Shown here piece after piece: positions 1-10,700 of a DNA stretch of 64,000 bases. The position numbers and the translations under genes are program-made. The DNA is taken from assembly GCA_001939145.1 (NCBI GenBank), contig LSRX01001488.1, positions 71,259-135,258 of the forward strand, read 5' to 3'. The notes under the pieces are model-generated. The model was not told the origin of the DNA. It saw only the letters and a program-made list of their open reading frames with translations, and did no database searches. How positions within the stretch are numbered: position 1 is the first letter of the stretch; each line of letters starts with the position of its first letter. This DNA is from Symbiodinium microadriaticum. Taxonomy: Eukaryota; Sar; Dinophyceae; Suessiales; Symbiodiniaceae.

Positions 1-304
1 AGTGCTCGCGATGCTCCTTCTCTTGCAGCTCCTCCGCGTAGCTGTCGAGATCACCTGAATCTGGCAACTAGGACTAGGAATGAGCCCGGAAGGAGTGGGT
101 CTGATCCGGTAATGAAAGCTAAGTGCGCTCGAAGCGCTGCCAGAGATGCCCAGATAACCTCCGCCATTCGCGCAGGCAGCTCGCCTCTGCTCACAACTGA
201 ACGACTGCAACGTGCCAGCTTTGATCCCGAAGAGCTTAAAGCTTGCCTTCTTCCGTCTACCAAAAAGCCAACTGTTTCGGCCGTTGTCGACTGACAGTGG
301 TAGC

Positions 305-480
305 TCTCGGAAGCGCACAGCTCAACTCGAAGACTCTGTGGCGCAGCTCTGTCGCACCTACCTTTTCCTCCCGGCTCGCGCCGTAAACTAGGGGCCTCCA
401 TGTCTTGGGCCGGTTGGTCTGCAATCAACAAGGCAACGGTCTGGGATCAACTGTTAAGCACTAACATGCGAATGTTCACA
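305..480 (-). repeat. 3' terminal repeat (LTR) of the old copia-like element
   Basis: About 150 bp here match 6945-7093 closely, including ggcctccatgtct and the run ending aatgttcaca. On the minus strand the repeat begins TGTGAACATT, as expected for an LTR starting with TG. Several substitutions, and an extra 8-bp piece near 404-411, separate the copies. The inner boundary is uncertain because the adjoining 24 bp are inverted between the two copies. Confidence 0.7.
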
Positions 481-583
481 GCTCCCAAGATTTTCTTTGA
501 TCCCAGACTTATTGCGGCGGATTGGAATGCTCTGTGCGCTGCTTCCTTCGAAGCTCTATCTTTTGAGCTTCTGCCACAATGGT

Positions 584-1247
584 CTATTGCCCTGAAGATA
601 GCACTCGATGAAGCGGTTCTGAGTTTCCGCCCATCTTTGTCAAAACGTCTACCAGCATGCGGCTGTGATCGATCCAACGGATAGAGGCACTGAGCTCGCT
701 AAGGGTCTGACGAATGATCTGCATCTCAATCGCGGTATGGCGGTCAGCTGTGTGTCCGCAGGTTTCCCTAGCCAGATGGTCATACAACGATTTAGCGTCT
801 ACCACAGCTAAGTTGCGGGGTTCCTCTTGCTTCCCTGGGATGACAGCCTTAGAGCAGTTTTCCACTCTCTGAGTTCGAAGCCTACGTGAGTCACCACATG
901 AGATCTCCTAGGGCGCGTGACAAGCTCATGCTTTCAGCCGCCAAGGTAGATTTCACAACCCTATGGATACGACCCGACTTCCAATACAGGATATCATTAT
1001 ATTGAGCCGTCTCGCCCCCATGGATCCGGGTGTCAAAAGCGATCACGCAGTGACCTCCCTGAGAGCCTCCGTCTCTGACGTCGGCGTAGCTAGCGTCGCT
1101 CACTACCCCAAAGCCCAAGCGAGCCTCCTCGATGCCGGCAATCTTCACCGAGAGGTCCGCCGTCGCCTTGGCCTTCGCCACGGTCTTGTTGATGTCTCTC
1201 AGGTCTCTGACCCTAAGATCAGGAATCCGACTCGAGAGGATGCTCAC
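584..1247 (-). pseudogene. RNase H domain remnant of copia-like element
   Basis: Two overlapping minus frames make up one RNase H. The first half (1247-891) has the VSDASYAD motif with the first catalytic Asp, then YWKSGRIHRVVKSTLAAES with the Glu. The second half (865-584) has VVDAKSLYDHL and ends in the WIDHSRMLVDVLTK tether typical of copia RNase H (usual form W..t..qlAD.LTK). A frame change separates the halves near 880. The terminal repeat follows shortly after, as expected at the 3' end of such an element. Confidence 0.8.
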
Positions 1248-2384
1248 CTCCCCGGCCAGGTCTGGCCGGCCCTCGCGGCCCAGCCAATTGAGCGAGCTGT
1301 TCTCCCAGTTTCCCCTGGATATCGATGGGCTCGAGGCGCTCTTCGATGAACTTCTGGAGGTCGTACGAAAAGCCGTAGGAGCTGTCTTGCCTCATGCGGC
1401 GGCCGTTGAAACCGACGCCGTCCACCTCGTCTTGCAGGTACTTGAACTTCCCGAAAGTGAACCTCTGTCTCGGAGCGCCGCCCAGGCCGCCGACCTCGAC
1501 GACGACCATGCCCACGACGCGCCCCGCTCTGCGAAGTAGAAAGAGCGTGGGGTCCAACACGGACTGCTCGTAGCCCAGCTGCTGCAGCGCCTTCTTCAGA
1601 CTTCGGTTGAAGTGGGCCGGTCCTTTAGCCCGCGCAGCTGCGCTCGGTCCAACCCACGAAGTCTGCCGTCTGGCTGCCGAGCAAACAGCCTCCCCGCCTT
1701 GCGGTGCAAAGCCTCCGACTGGCACAACGCGTTTCTTAAATCACCAACCGAGGCTCTCCATCTACGGGTGGCGCACACCTGCATGGCGATAGCCAGAGTC
1801 AGCGAGCTCGCCGTGGGCGCGTGTCTGTCTAGACTGAAAACGTCTGGGTCACAATCTCCCCGAATGCAAAGCCGTGACTTCAATGAGCTCGGTTCCGTCG
1901 GCAATTCGCCGGGTTTGTTTCGGGGGAACCATCCTGGTCGGAAGGACCTGTCCAGCTTGGCCGCGGTCAGCTCCTGAAGTACCTTCGCCGATTCCTCGAG
2001 CGACAGCTCTCGAATGGCGCCTGTGGCCTCCACTTTCTCCCACTCTGCAGCGTCTGCGTCTCGCCAGCGCTCTGCGTCCTCGGCTGGTATCGTCTTCACC
2101 TCGTCGCTGCCCACGATGAAGGCCTGGAGCACCTCCGGGTTCGCAACGTCGTTGACGCGGAACTCGGTCCTTCCCCGCCACGATCTCAAGGGTTTTGCCT
2201 GGGGGGTTCGCGATCGCCACTTGTTCCTTTCTGTTGTCTGGGTGCCGTCCTCGAACTCAAGGAACGAGGTGCTCACCTCGCTCAGCAACGAAGTTGGTAC
2301 TGGGCACCCCTTTCCAGAGCTGGGCTTGAACACTCCAAACCTCGAGAACTGGTGCCGGCCAACGGATGAGAGTCCGCCTTTCAA
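1219..2384 (-). pseudogene. Reverse transcriptase remnant (RVT_2 type), catalytic box destroyed
   Basis: The N-terminal half (minus frame 2384-1596) shows the copia RT signature EATGAIRELS, SRLCIRGDCDPD and HAPTASSLTLAIAMQ, followed by ASVGDLRNALCQ, where the first catalytic Asp sits. The second half (1725-1219, another frame) has the DPTLFLLRRAGRVVGMVVVE stretch, where the catalytic Asp-Asp pair should follow. Here the box reads VEVGG, so both aspartates are glycines. At least one frameshift joins the halves near 1600-1700. Confidence 0.8.
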
Positions 2385-2779
2385 ACGCGGATCTGGGGTT
2401 GTGCGGGCCTGGCCTCGAAGCCCTTGGGCCTACGGGCCCGTACCCAGCAGAGGCTTTGCCAACGGTCTGTTTGGGTCCGGCGATCCCTTCCCTCCCGGCT
2501 CACCACGATCCCTTGAGGCACTAGCTCTGGGCTCCTCGTCTTCAAAGGTAACTCTACACTTCTGACCGCGGCTTGGTGCTTGCTCGGGCCCTTCCTTTTT
2601 CTTCGGGAAAAGGCTCGCTAGTGATGTCTTTGAATGAATTTCTCGCTTCGCTCGGCCAGCTCCTCCTTTAGCTCGGCTAGCTCTCCCTGCAAAAGCTCTT
2701 GAGCCTCTTGTTCGAGAGAGGTGGCTTTCCGGACTTGCTCTTATTTAGCTGCTTTCCAAAGTTCACCCCGCATCGAAAC

Positions 2780-3856
2780 CTATAGGTTCGGTCCTTCTTC
2801 TGCAAGCACCTGTTCTGAGCCCATCCATTGGGGCTTCCCGCTTTGCTTCAAGTTCTCGGCGGTCCGCGTCCTCGCCCTGGATGCTCTGGCGCACGCTTCC
2901 TGCGACTTGACCTTGATGAATGCTTCTGCCGCCACGCGTCTCATCTCAAGGACCCGCCTCATCTCGCCGACGGCCCCTTCTTTGACAAGCTCGGCATCGA
3001 GGAAGTCGTCACTCATCAAACAGCCTGGGAAACGAGGATTTTGCCCAAGCGCCGTTGAGCTGGAGTAAATCCACTCCGGTGGTAGAGCCTGTTTTTCGCA
3101 GCCTCGGTTTCCCGAAGCGCCCACTCCTCCTTGTTCGTTGGGCAAACCTCGTCCCGAACACAGCCCTCCTTGATGGTTGCCACGGAGCCCTGCTACCAAT
3201 CTGCCGTGTAATGATGCCTCGCCCCGCTGCGAGCTCGCAGAACTCCTTGCCAAACTCGGTGCCGGCATCTGTCACCATCACCTCCGGGGAGCCGAAATGA
3301 CGACCCCATGCTTTCCAGAACTTTCGGAAGGCCTCGCTCGCCGTCTTCTCCCGCATGGGCTCCAGTGCCTGATACCCGGAGCCCCAATCGACTATGTTAA
3401 GCACTGGCTTGAGCTGCCTTGGGTCCACGTCGGAAAGGAAGAGAACGTCCACCCCGACAATGACACCTGGACGATAAACCCCGAGCAACGGTTGCAGGAC
3501 GACTGGGCCTAGGTAGAGGTCGGGACTGGCAGGCCTCGCATTCAAACTTCTCCTTGATGTACTTCTGCACCGCTGGGCTCGCAACGAGCCCGTCTCACCG
3601 TCCTCAAGAAAGTCAGCTTATCGGGGTGTCCCATGTTATCGTGCATGCGCTTAACCATGGCTTTCTGATGTGGTGTGAGTTCCCCGGCCAACGCCAGGTC
3701 CGGAGCGTCTGCTGTGCCCTCCTCGGGCTCCATCTCCTCAGCCCCACCGTCAATTTCATCAACAACTTCTTGAGGAAACGCGTGCCCCAGAGCCTCGGCG
3801 TTCGCATCGCCAAAGTTCCACCTGACCACGGCACCACACAAAGGAAACGCACACAT
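2780..3856 (-). pseudogene. Integrase remnant (zinc-binding lead, catalytic core and C-terminal part)
   Basis: Minus frame 3856-3542 holds the gag-pre-integrase His pair in MVKRMHDNMGHPDKLTFLR. Minus frame 3584-3009 holds the core with VGVDVLFLSD (first Asp) and VMVTDAGTEFGKEF (second Asp). The expected Glu-containing helix after GSRAPWQPS is scrambled. Minus frame 3268-2780 contains the charged helical segment that usually follows the core (REMRRV..AEAF..KSQEA). The polypeptide is broken into three frames. Confidence 0.75.
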
Positions 3857-4299
3857 CTCTCAGAGCACCATGGGCACCTTTCGCATGAAGCATGAAGTAG
3901 ATGGCGTTCTCCTCGTGGTTCCCGGGTCTGTCCTGCACCAACATGGCAACATCACCCTTGCACTCCGACTGCCACCGGTACCAATCACAACCGACTTCAC
4001 GACCAGCCGGGCCCGAATACAAGATAAGAGCCCTTTTGCCGCCCAAGACCGCAGACTCCCACCGGAATGTTTCGGCCGGGTCCAAAAGCTGCACCACAAA
4101 AACTGCACACGGTGCGGAAAGGCACCGAAATTCGTGCCAACACCATTCTGGCTCCAAAGAAGAACCGCTGTCTACCGAGCCCCCTCCGCATGCCAGCGAC
4201 CGTGGGAATGCTCTAATAATCTTCTTTCTCTTTTGTCGTGACAGCGTCTTTGGTCCATGACATCTTGATGAAAAAACTCTCCAAACACCCTCGGAAAAC

Positions 4300-5473
4300 T
4301 CAGGAACGATGCTGGCGGCAAAATGCCACCCACTGCTGCTCGGCCCATTGGCTGCTGGATCTTTCCACCAATAGCCTTCTGACACCACTCTGGCCCGGCC
4401 TCGGCTCACTTTCTAGCTGCAAAGCTGCCACCTTTTTCGAAGAAGAGGGCTGTCCAAAGCCACCCCGTTGGGTGGCTCCAAGCCACCTTGGCCGGGCCTC
4501 GGTTCCCAGAGTTGGGTTCCCCATCGCCACGTTCCCCGCCGCATGCTGCTGCAGCTGGCCCAGTGCCATCTCGAACTGTGCTCTCTGCGCTTGCATCCTT
4601 GCTGGTACTGGGCCTGGTTCTTGGAGCTCCTCGATGTAGCGCGCCTGGTCCATCATCTCCTTGCGCTTCTCCCCTTCCACCTTGCCCACCTCGTCCTGGT
4701 CCCAATCGAAGAACTGGCACACACGACCGGCGCACTTCCAAAAGTACCGGCATTGGGTCGGCCCGCACTCCTTGGTGACCAGCCTCACCGCCGCAACGCC
4801 ACAATCGCACCGAGTAATGCCGGCAGGTGCTGGGCCCTTGGCCTCGGCCACCTGGGTTCGCACCATCTCCGCGATGAACTCCTCCATGCCATTGGCGTCC
4901 CACCTGCCATTGCACTGGAGGCAGTAGACGTCTCTGCTGTGTCTCTTCCCGGCTCCACGGAGTCATTCCGCGGCGTGGCCTCACTCCTCGACCTTCACCA
5001 TGGGTGGCGTCTTGGCCTTCCTTGGCTGCAACACTTTCGTCCGGCCCGAGGAAATCCACTGCTTGTAGTCTGCCGTCTTGGCCGCCGTGCGCTTCCCTTG
5101 GCGTGACTGGCTCCCATGCAGCTGGCGCTACCGCAGAGGGCAGCCAAGCAGGCGACAATGACGCGTTGAACCAATCCGCCATGCGTGCCTGCGTGGTGGA
5201 CAGCGCGATGAGGTCGATGAGCTTGTCGAACACCACTCTCCAGTTGGACAACGCACGCTTGGAGTTGTGGCCGCTTCCGCAGCCCGGCTTGGCTGGCGAC
5301 GAAGATGCTTCTGACCGCAGCTCAAAAAGCAGGTTCATGGGCAACGCCGGCGCACTCCGCAAACCCCCCAAAGGAACTAGCGGCACCCTCGAACCGTGGC
5401 TCACAACGGAACTCACTCTCTCTTCGACCTGCTTGCGCGGCTGCCGTGGGCAACTGCCAGTCCTTGCCCGCAA
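4300..5473 (-). pseudogene. GRF-type zinc finger segment of copia-like polyprotein
   Basis: Minus frame 4887-4300 contains CDCGVAAVRLVTKECGPTQC, then RYFWKCAGRVCQFFDWDQDE. This matches the GRF zinc-finger pattern (C.CG, spaced Cys, FxxC, C..F.W.DE) known from NEIL3, APE2 and TOP3A, where it binds single-stranded nucleic acid. The segment sits between the protease and integrase pieces, so it was a part of the polyprotein. Upstream (5473-4890) the frame reads a helical region with FDKLIDLIALSTTQARMADW before drifting out of frame. Confidence 0.6.
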
Positions 5474-5973
5474 AGTTCGTGACCTCGATTGTGTAGTGAC
5501 CTGACGGCAGCGGGGTCATAGGAACCATGGCCCCGATCAAACGCATCTCCAACCACTCCTCGTCGAGATTTATCACCGACCTCAGCTGATTCAGGCAACA
5601 ACAATGGCACCTCGCCCTCGACAACGGCCGTCTCCAAGATCCCTGACACACCGCCGATTCCCAGCGGCAACTCGCACACTCCGAGGCTTTTGGCCTCACC
5701 CCCAATGCCCTTAGTTCTCACCACGCGGTTGCACCATCGAGGCTTCAGGCCTCGGCTCCTCAAATCTTTCTCTAACCTTTCAAGGGCCAGCTGCCCAATG
5801 ACCCCGTCCTGCGCTGCACTGTCGACGATGCCGTGGTGAGCTTGGGTGGTGACTCCGCTGAACGTGGCTTGTGGAGAAATCTCGGGGCTTGGCTCTCGAA
5901 CTTCCTGGCTTCTTCCCTCACAGACCAAACCCTGGCTCGAATCACGGGTTGCCCGAAGAAAGCTTCCTAGCAA
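5322..5973 (-). pseudogene. Retropepsin-like protease remnant
   Basis: Minus frame 5973-5413 reads HGIVDSAAQDGVIGQLALER, then GVCELPLGIGGVSGILETAV and EGEVPLLLPESAEV. This is the pattern of copia aspartic proteases (VDT.AQ.G.IG at the active site, PLL.S...L later). A frame change near 5600 moves the downstream part, with INLDEEWLEM and TPLPSGHYTIEV, into minus frame 5705-5322. The active Asp is present but DTG/DTA is changed to DSA. Confidence 0.7.
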
Positions 5974-5979
5974 CGGCTT

Positions 5980-6432
5980 TTAGCCGACGTCGCTGCTGGT
6001 CTGGTAGAAGCCGATCTTTGCGCTGCTGCTGCCGCTTCCCGCCTGAGAGCTCGCGGCTGATCCGGTGGAGGAGGCCCCCGTCTTGCGATAGCCGTCGGCG
6101 GGATTAGGGCGCTCGGCCGCCCAATGGCCCACCTGCCCGCACTTTGCGCATTTCGTGCGCAACTTCAGCATGCTGACATGAACCCGGGCACCATTGTGGT
6201 ATGCACCCTTCTTGCCCTGTCCTTTGCGCTTCGCCTTTGGCTTCTCGAGGGGGAAGTACTCGCGAGCATTCTTCTGGTCCTGCAAGGCCCGGCGCACCTG
6301 CTGGTACGTGGCAAGCGCCTGCTTCACCTCCGACTCCTCATAAATGTCTTGAAGGTCCGCCTGCTCGAGGTACACACAATTCTCGGCATAGTCGGACTCC
6401 TCCTCCAGCTCACCGTCCTCAGGGTTGACCAT
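5980..6432 (-). pseudogene. Gag C-terminal region with damaged CCHC knuckle
   Basis: The minus frame encodes an acidic helical stretch (EEESDYAENCVYLEQADLQD), a basic linker rich in Lys/Arg and the knuckle CAKCGQVGHWAAERP. The last Cys of C-X2-C-X4-H-X4-C is replaced by Arg, so zinc binding is probably lost. A Ser/Gly/Ala-rich tail follows. Upstream (6440-6930) the frame is not maintained. Confidence 0.75.
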
Positions 6433-6944
6433 GTGGTCAGCTGATCCTCTTGCACACTGCTCATGAGGTTCTCCCGGCTGCCTCGGACCTCGCCATAAAC
6501 TGCTCTCTCAAAGGCCCTAGGCCCTAGGCATCGTCGTCTCGACGTGGAGCGAAAAGTACTCCTTGAGCTTCGCGACTATGTTGTCCTTCCCCTTCTCGCC
6601 CAAGATCTCGGACGTCTCCAGCTCATTGGCGGCTGCCTTGGCTGCTCCGCCCAACCGCCTCAGGATTCTGGTGCCATGCTTAGCCTTCGGGATCTCCGTG
6701 TCAAAGGCCCAAAGCTCTAACTCTCTAAGCCATGGCTTAAAGTTCTTGGCCGGGTCCTCGCCGTCAAAGTAGGGAGGCGGCTCCCTGTCCCGGAACGGCG
6801 GGCCCGGCCCTCTGCAGGTTCAGAAGACTCGCCTGGCGAAGGCATTCCGGCGGCTCCCGAGAAACCACTGCCTTGCTAAAAGAACTCCTGGATCGCGTAG
6901 CCAAACAGCTTCTCCTCAAGAACCGGGCTCCGAGAGCTACCACT

Positions 6945-7093
6945 GTCAGTCGAAGACTCTATGGCACAGCTCTGTCGCGCCAACCTTTTCCTCACGGCTC
7001 GCGCCATAAACTAGGGGCCTCCATGTCTGGTCTGCAATCAACAAGGCAACGGTCTGGGATCAACTGCTAAGCACTAACATGCGAATGTTCACA
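6945..7093 (-). repeat. 5' terminal repeat (LTR) of the old copia-like element
   Basis: This is the partner of the repeat at 305-480, in the same orientation and placed upstream of the gag remnant on the minus strand. It starts TGTGAACATT at 7093. The two copies are roughly 90% alike by eye, so the insertion is old. No clean target duplication was recognised outside it. Confidence 0.7.
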
Positions 7094-7783
7094 CCGTCTT
7101 GTTAGGCTGCACTGGCATCTCTCAGTTTCCTTTCCAAAGGTTCGCACGCGTTCTCAATGCCTCAAGTCTTGCTATGGATGTGCTCGGCGGCTTTGTTTGC
7201 CTCTGTTGACTTCTGCAATGCTCCACTGTCTCACGTTCTCCAGTCAAGTCGAAGGGACAGTCTGCTTAACCTTGTCCAATCCTCTTTCAACGATCTTAGC
7301 CCCTGCATTCCCTCGATTCAGTTCTCAGAGACACAGCTTACACAGGACTACATAGAAAGCAGCTCGTATGTGCTTGACTGTGCTTGATTGCTGGTGTCAG
7401 GCAAGTCACACCTCCACCAGTTCCGCATGAACCGCAGAAAGCCGACTGGAGAAGTCCATGGAAAGATGATATAAGTGTGCGACTCAGGTGTTGTTCTGTT
7501 GTCGGGATGCCCAGGGTGATCCTTGACATCAGCCTATTGATCTGCCTCTGGCAGCCGAACATAGTTTTGGAAACAAACGCTGCTGGACTTGAGCACCTAC
7601 ACTTACACTGTCAGCACAATTCCTCGACCCCAACACGGCACCTTGACTGGAAAAGCTGCTGGGTCATCTCACCAGTCCCTGGTACCATTGGACCGTGTGC
7701 AACAGGGGAGAACTCTAGTGGTCTCTGCTGGGAACCATGGCACGCAAACCTTTTCAAGGGCGGACGGGCAGAAGGGTCTGGCT
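7094..7783. other. Non-coding stretch, nothing recognised
   Basis: Neither strand shows a convincing coding segment between the old element and the 3' end of the nucleotidyltransferase gene. It is probably the downstream flank of that gene. Confidence 0.5.
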
Positions 7784-10700
7784 TCACTGCCAGAGGCCTT
7801 TGCCCTCGGCTTGGCCTTTCATCATTGATTTCATCCCCTTCGACATCGGCATAGCCATAGACTTTCCGTCTTTTCCTTCCTTGGCCCCTTTACCATCTCC
7901 TTCCCTTGTGCTCCACCCTGTGTCCTTGCCAGCTCGTGCTTGGCCGGCGTCTTCTCCATGCCGTGGCCCCTTCTGACCACGCCAGCCTGGGTATGCCGTG
8001 CTCTGCACAAACTCTGCACCAGTCGGACCCTTGCCATAAGCTCCGGAGTACCAGGACCTGCCACTCCCACCTGTCCCAGTTGTCCCAGTCCACCTGTCGC
8101 CTCTTCTGTCCCTGTCGGCCCTGTCGGCCCTGTCCCTATCGGCCCTTTCGACCAAAGTTGGAAACGCCCGTTGCTTCTCAAGGGTGTAGATCGACCGGGG
8201 TGGAGCTGGCTTGTCACCTCGGATGAGGCAGGCCCACGGCCGCATGAATCGTCTAGAAGGCGTGGCTTGAGGTAAGAAACAGAACAGCTCACGCAAGCGT
8301 TGAATGTCATCGCCAGGCCCTTCCGACAGGAGGTGATATGCGCGCCTCTGCAGAAACTCCACATGACGCGAAGTGCTTGGCTGCATGCGATGGCACGCGG
8401 ATCTGAGAGGCTGCTCTTGGGGCACCTCCACTCATAGCAAAGACGTTCGAATCCCTGGAAGCTCGCACCTGCAGCCGGCAGCGGTTGCAAATGCGCTCTG
8501 CTTCGATGAGGCTGCCCCCAGGCCTAGGGATCGTCCCAGCTCCATGGGGTCATCAATGCACAGCGTCTGCCGTGTAGACATCGCCTGCTGCAGTTCGTGT
8601 TGCTCTGCGGGGAGCTTGTACTTCTGCGAGAGATCCTGAGAGAACTCGCAAACTTTCGCTAAAAGGGCTGCGAAGGCTGCGAAGCGCTGAAAAAGGGAGC
8701 TTCCACAAGGCACTCAGGCGCAGCCAAGGCGCTGCAGGAACCTCGGGTTCCAGAGTCTCCGGGAGCGCCTTCGTGTTCAGGTCCTTGCCCAGGTCCTCGG
8801 CTTAGAGTTTCGGCTCTCCCTGGGCCCGAAATGGCTCCAGGGAGGGTTCAGGCCTCTGCATCCACCTCTTCTTGCACTTCTTGTTCTTCGCGATCTTCGG
8901 GACCTTCGTGATCTTCGTGCTCTGGCACCTTCTCTTCCAGCTCGCAGTCGTGCTCCTGTCAAGCTACAAAGAACGTCCCTTTAAGGGCCAGGGCCCCATC
9001 CAAGAAAGCTCCCCGGGCCTCCACAGTGTCGAGAGGCTCTAAAACGGGTTCAACAGGATCCTGTCCCAAAGCCTTCTTTCTCTGTAGCCTGGGCTATACC
9101 ATTGCTCATGGACGGGCAGACGAAAATGTTGTTCGCTATCAGGCTAAGCAGCATGTCTCTGAAGTAGACCTCCTTGTGGATCCGGCTGGGCAGTCGGATG
9201 CTGAGGACATCGGAGTGGGCAGGAACTTCATAGGCCAAGTACCAGAAAAAGTTGGCCAGCCTTGGGACTTCCAATCTTCCCGTCGCCCTGCGGTTGTCTG
9301 CTGCCCTCTTGCCTTTGTCATTCACGCCTTACTTTAGAATTGCTTTTGGTGAGCCTGTGATGAAGACGAGTGATCGGTGACCGAGACATCAGGGCTACAT
9401 GCACGACCGACTTGCCTGCATGTATCTCCATCTGGTGGTTTCGTGCGTGTGCGACCTCGCAGCACAACCGTTTGCCTGACAAAAGTTGGCATGTGAGCAC
9501 GTGTGGTACTTCGATTGCTGATACTGGCATCTTGTGCTGGGAAACTTAAGCTGCCCAGTGGAAACAGCAATGGCGATGAGTCACTTCCTGCAAGCCTGCA
9601 TGAACTGACGGAGCCAATCCCTTCTGATGGCATCTGTCTGCTACAATCTGTAATCGAATTCCAATGTCTGTGAGGATCGAACTTAGCTCCTGCGAAGCTG
9701 GTTGGGTCCGCTTAGACATGACAATCTTGGTTTCGTTCGTATGCCTCCTGACAGCGGCCTCACCTACTTCATGCTGACTGCTGCTAAATACTGCTGTGCG
9801 CTGCTCGCCAATCTTTGCCAGTCTTGCATGAACTGCTGCTGCTGACGGCTGTGGCCTTGTTCCCATCGGCGCCATTACCTATGAGCTCATCCTGCTTGTG
9901 AGGGCTGCTGTTTTGCGCCTCGTGCTCTTCTCGCGAATGATGCTGTGAATCAGTCACTGGTCAGTGGGCGAGGGCTGCTGGCAACTCCGGTGCGCTTCTT
10001 GTCAATGTCTTGGCCCCTAACACGGACTTCTTACTGATGTTCTTGAGACTATGCTGTCGTGTGGGCTGCTGCGGTTGATGTCTGGTCTCTTTCGCTGTTC
10101 TTGCCCATTTTCTGGCCCGTATTGCCTTTGCCGCTATGCTGCTAGTGACGGCGCATAGTTTGGGGCTGCGCCCGTCTTACCAATGTTGTTGGTCCCTCGC
10201 GTCCTTCTTTTGTTTCTCCTTTATACCGTTTGTTAAGGCGGCTGCCAGTGATGGCTAGTGGATCCTAATCGGGTGTGCTTTTTGCATCCATACTTGCTAG
10301 AAGTACTTCATGAAGTCGAGCCGTTTTCCTTATTCGGAGTCTCTTCATCCCTTTCGAAGGGTTCGCGCGGTTTGCTCCTGGGTGCTGCAGCTTCACTCCC
10401 TCCCTCTCGATCGGCTTCCCTTTTTCAAAAACTTTCGTTTGTTCTGCAATTCTGGTAATGTAGTCCTTCTCGCGTAGCCCCTCTCAAGCGGTTTATGTCT
10501 CGGCCGACAGCTAGTGGGCGTGTGCTGGCAAGTGACAAGCCTCTGAGAGTGGCTCCCACGGGAGACTTGGAAGCCCAGTTCTTCCAACGCTCTGAGGATT
10601 GGGGAAGGCGTCCAGGATCCAGGAACCAGACATCATGCACCTCGGAACACCAGAGAAAAAATCGCATGTCCGATTGGGCACAACAGAAGGATGCTCTCTA

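Larger units (their letters stand above)
294..7093 (-). mobile_element. Degenerate Ty1/copia-like retrotransposon
   Basis: Read on the minus strand, the pieces run in copia order: gag with zinc knuckle (about 6.4-6.0 kb), retropepsin-like segment (5.9-5.5), GRF-type zinc finger (4.8-4.7), gag-pre-integrase histidines (3.66), integrase (3.5-2.8), RT (2.3-1.2), RNase H (1.2-0.6). The ends carry related short terminal repeats of about 160-190 bp. Every domain is frame-broken and key residues are lost: RT VEVDD-type box reads VEVGG, and the zinc knuckle's last Cys is Arg. The stretch 3760-4400 has an open minus frame I cannot assign, lying between the GRF finger and the integrase. The element cannot be autonomous. 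The copia-like class is well supported; the precise family is not known. Confidence 0.85.

Noticed and set aside
3759-4409. Open minus frame between GRF and integrase as a possible captured enzyme
   Set aside because: No motif could be matched and the frame is in a decayed element; kept only as an unassigned part of it.
4468-5504. Plus-strand frames of 166-212 codons over the old copia-like element
   Set aside because: They lie opposite the GRF and linker coding region and show no motif of their own; GC-rich shadow frames.
8432-8470. gttcgaatccctgg, which resembles a tRNA B box
   Set aside because: No A box or foldable cloverleaf lies upstream, and the site falls within a coding piece of the nucleotidyltransferase gene.
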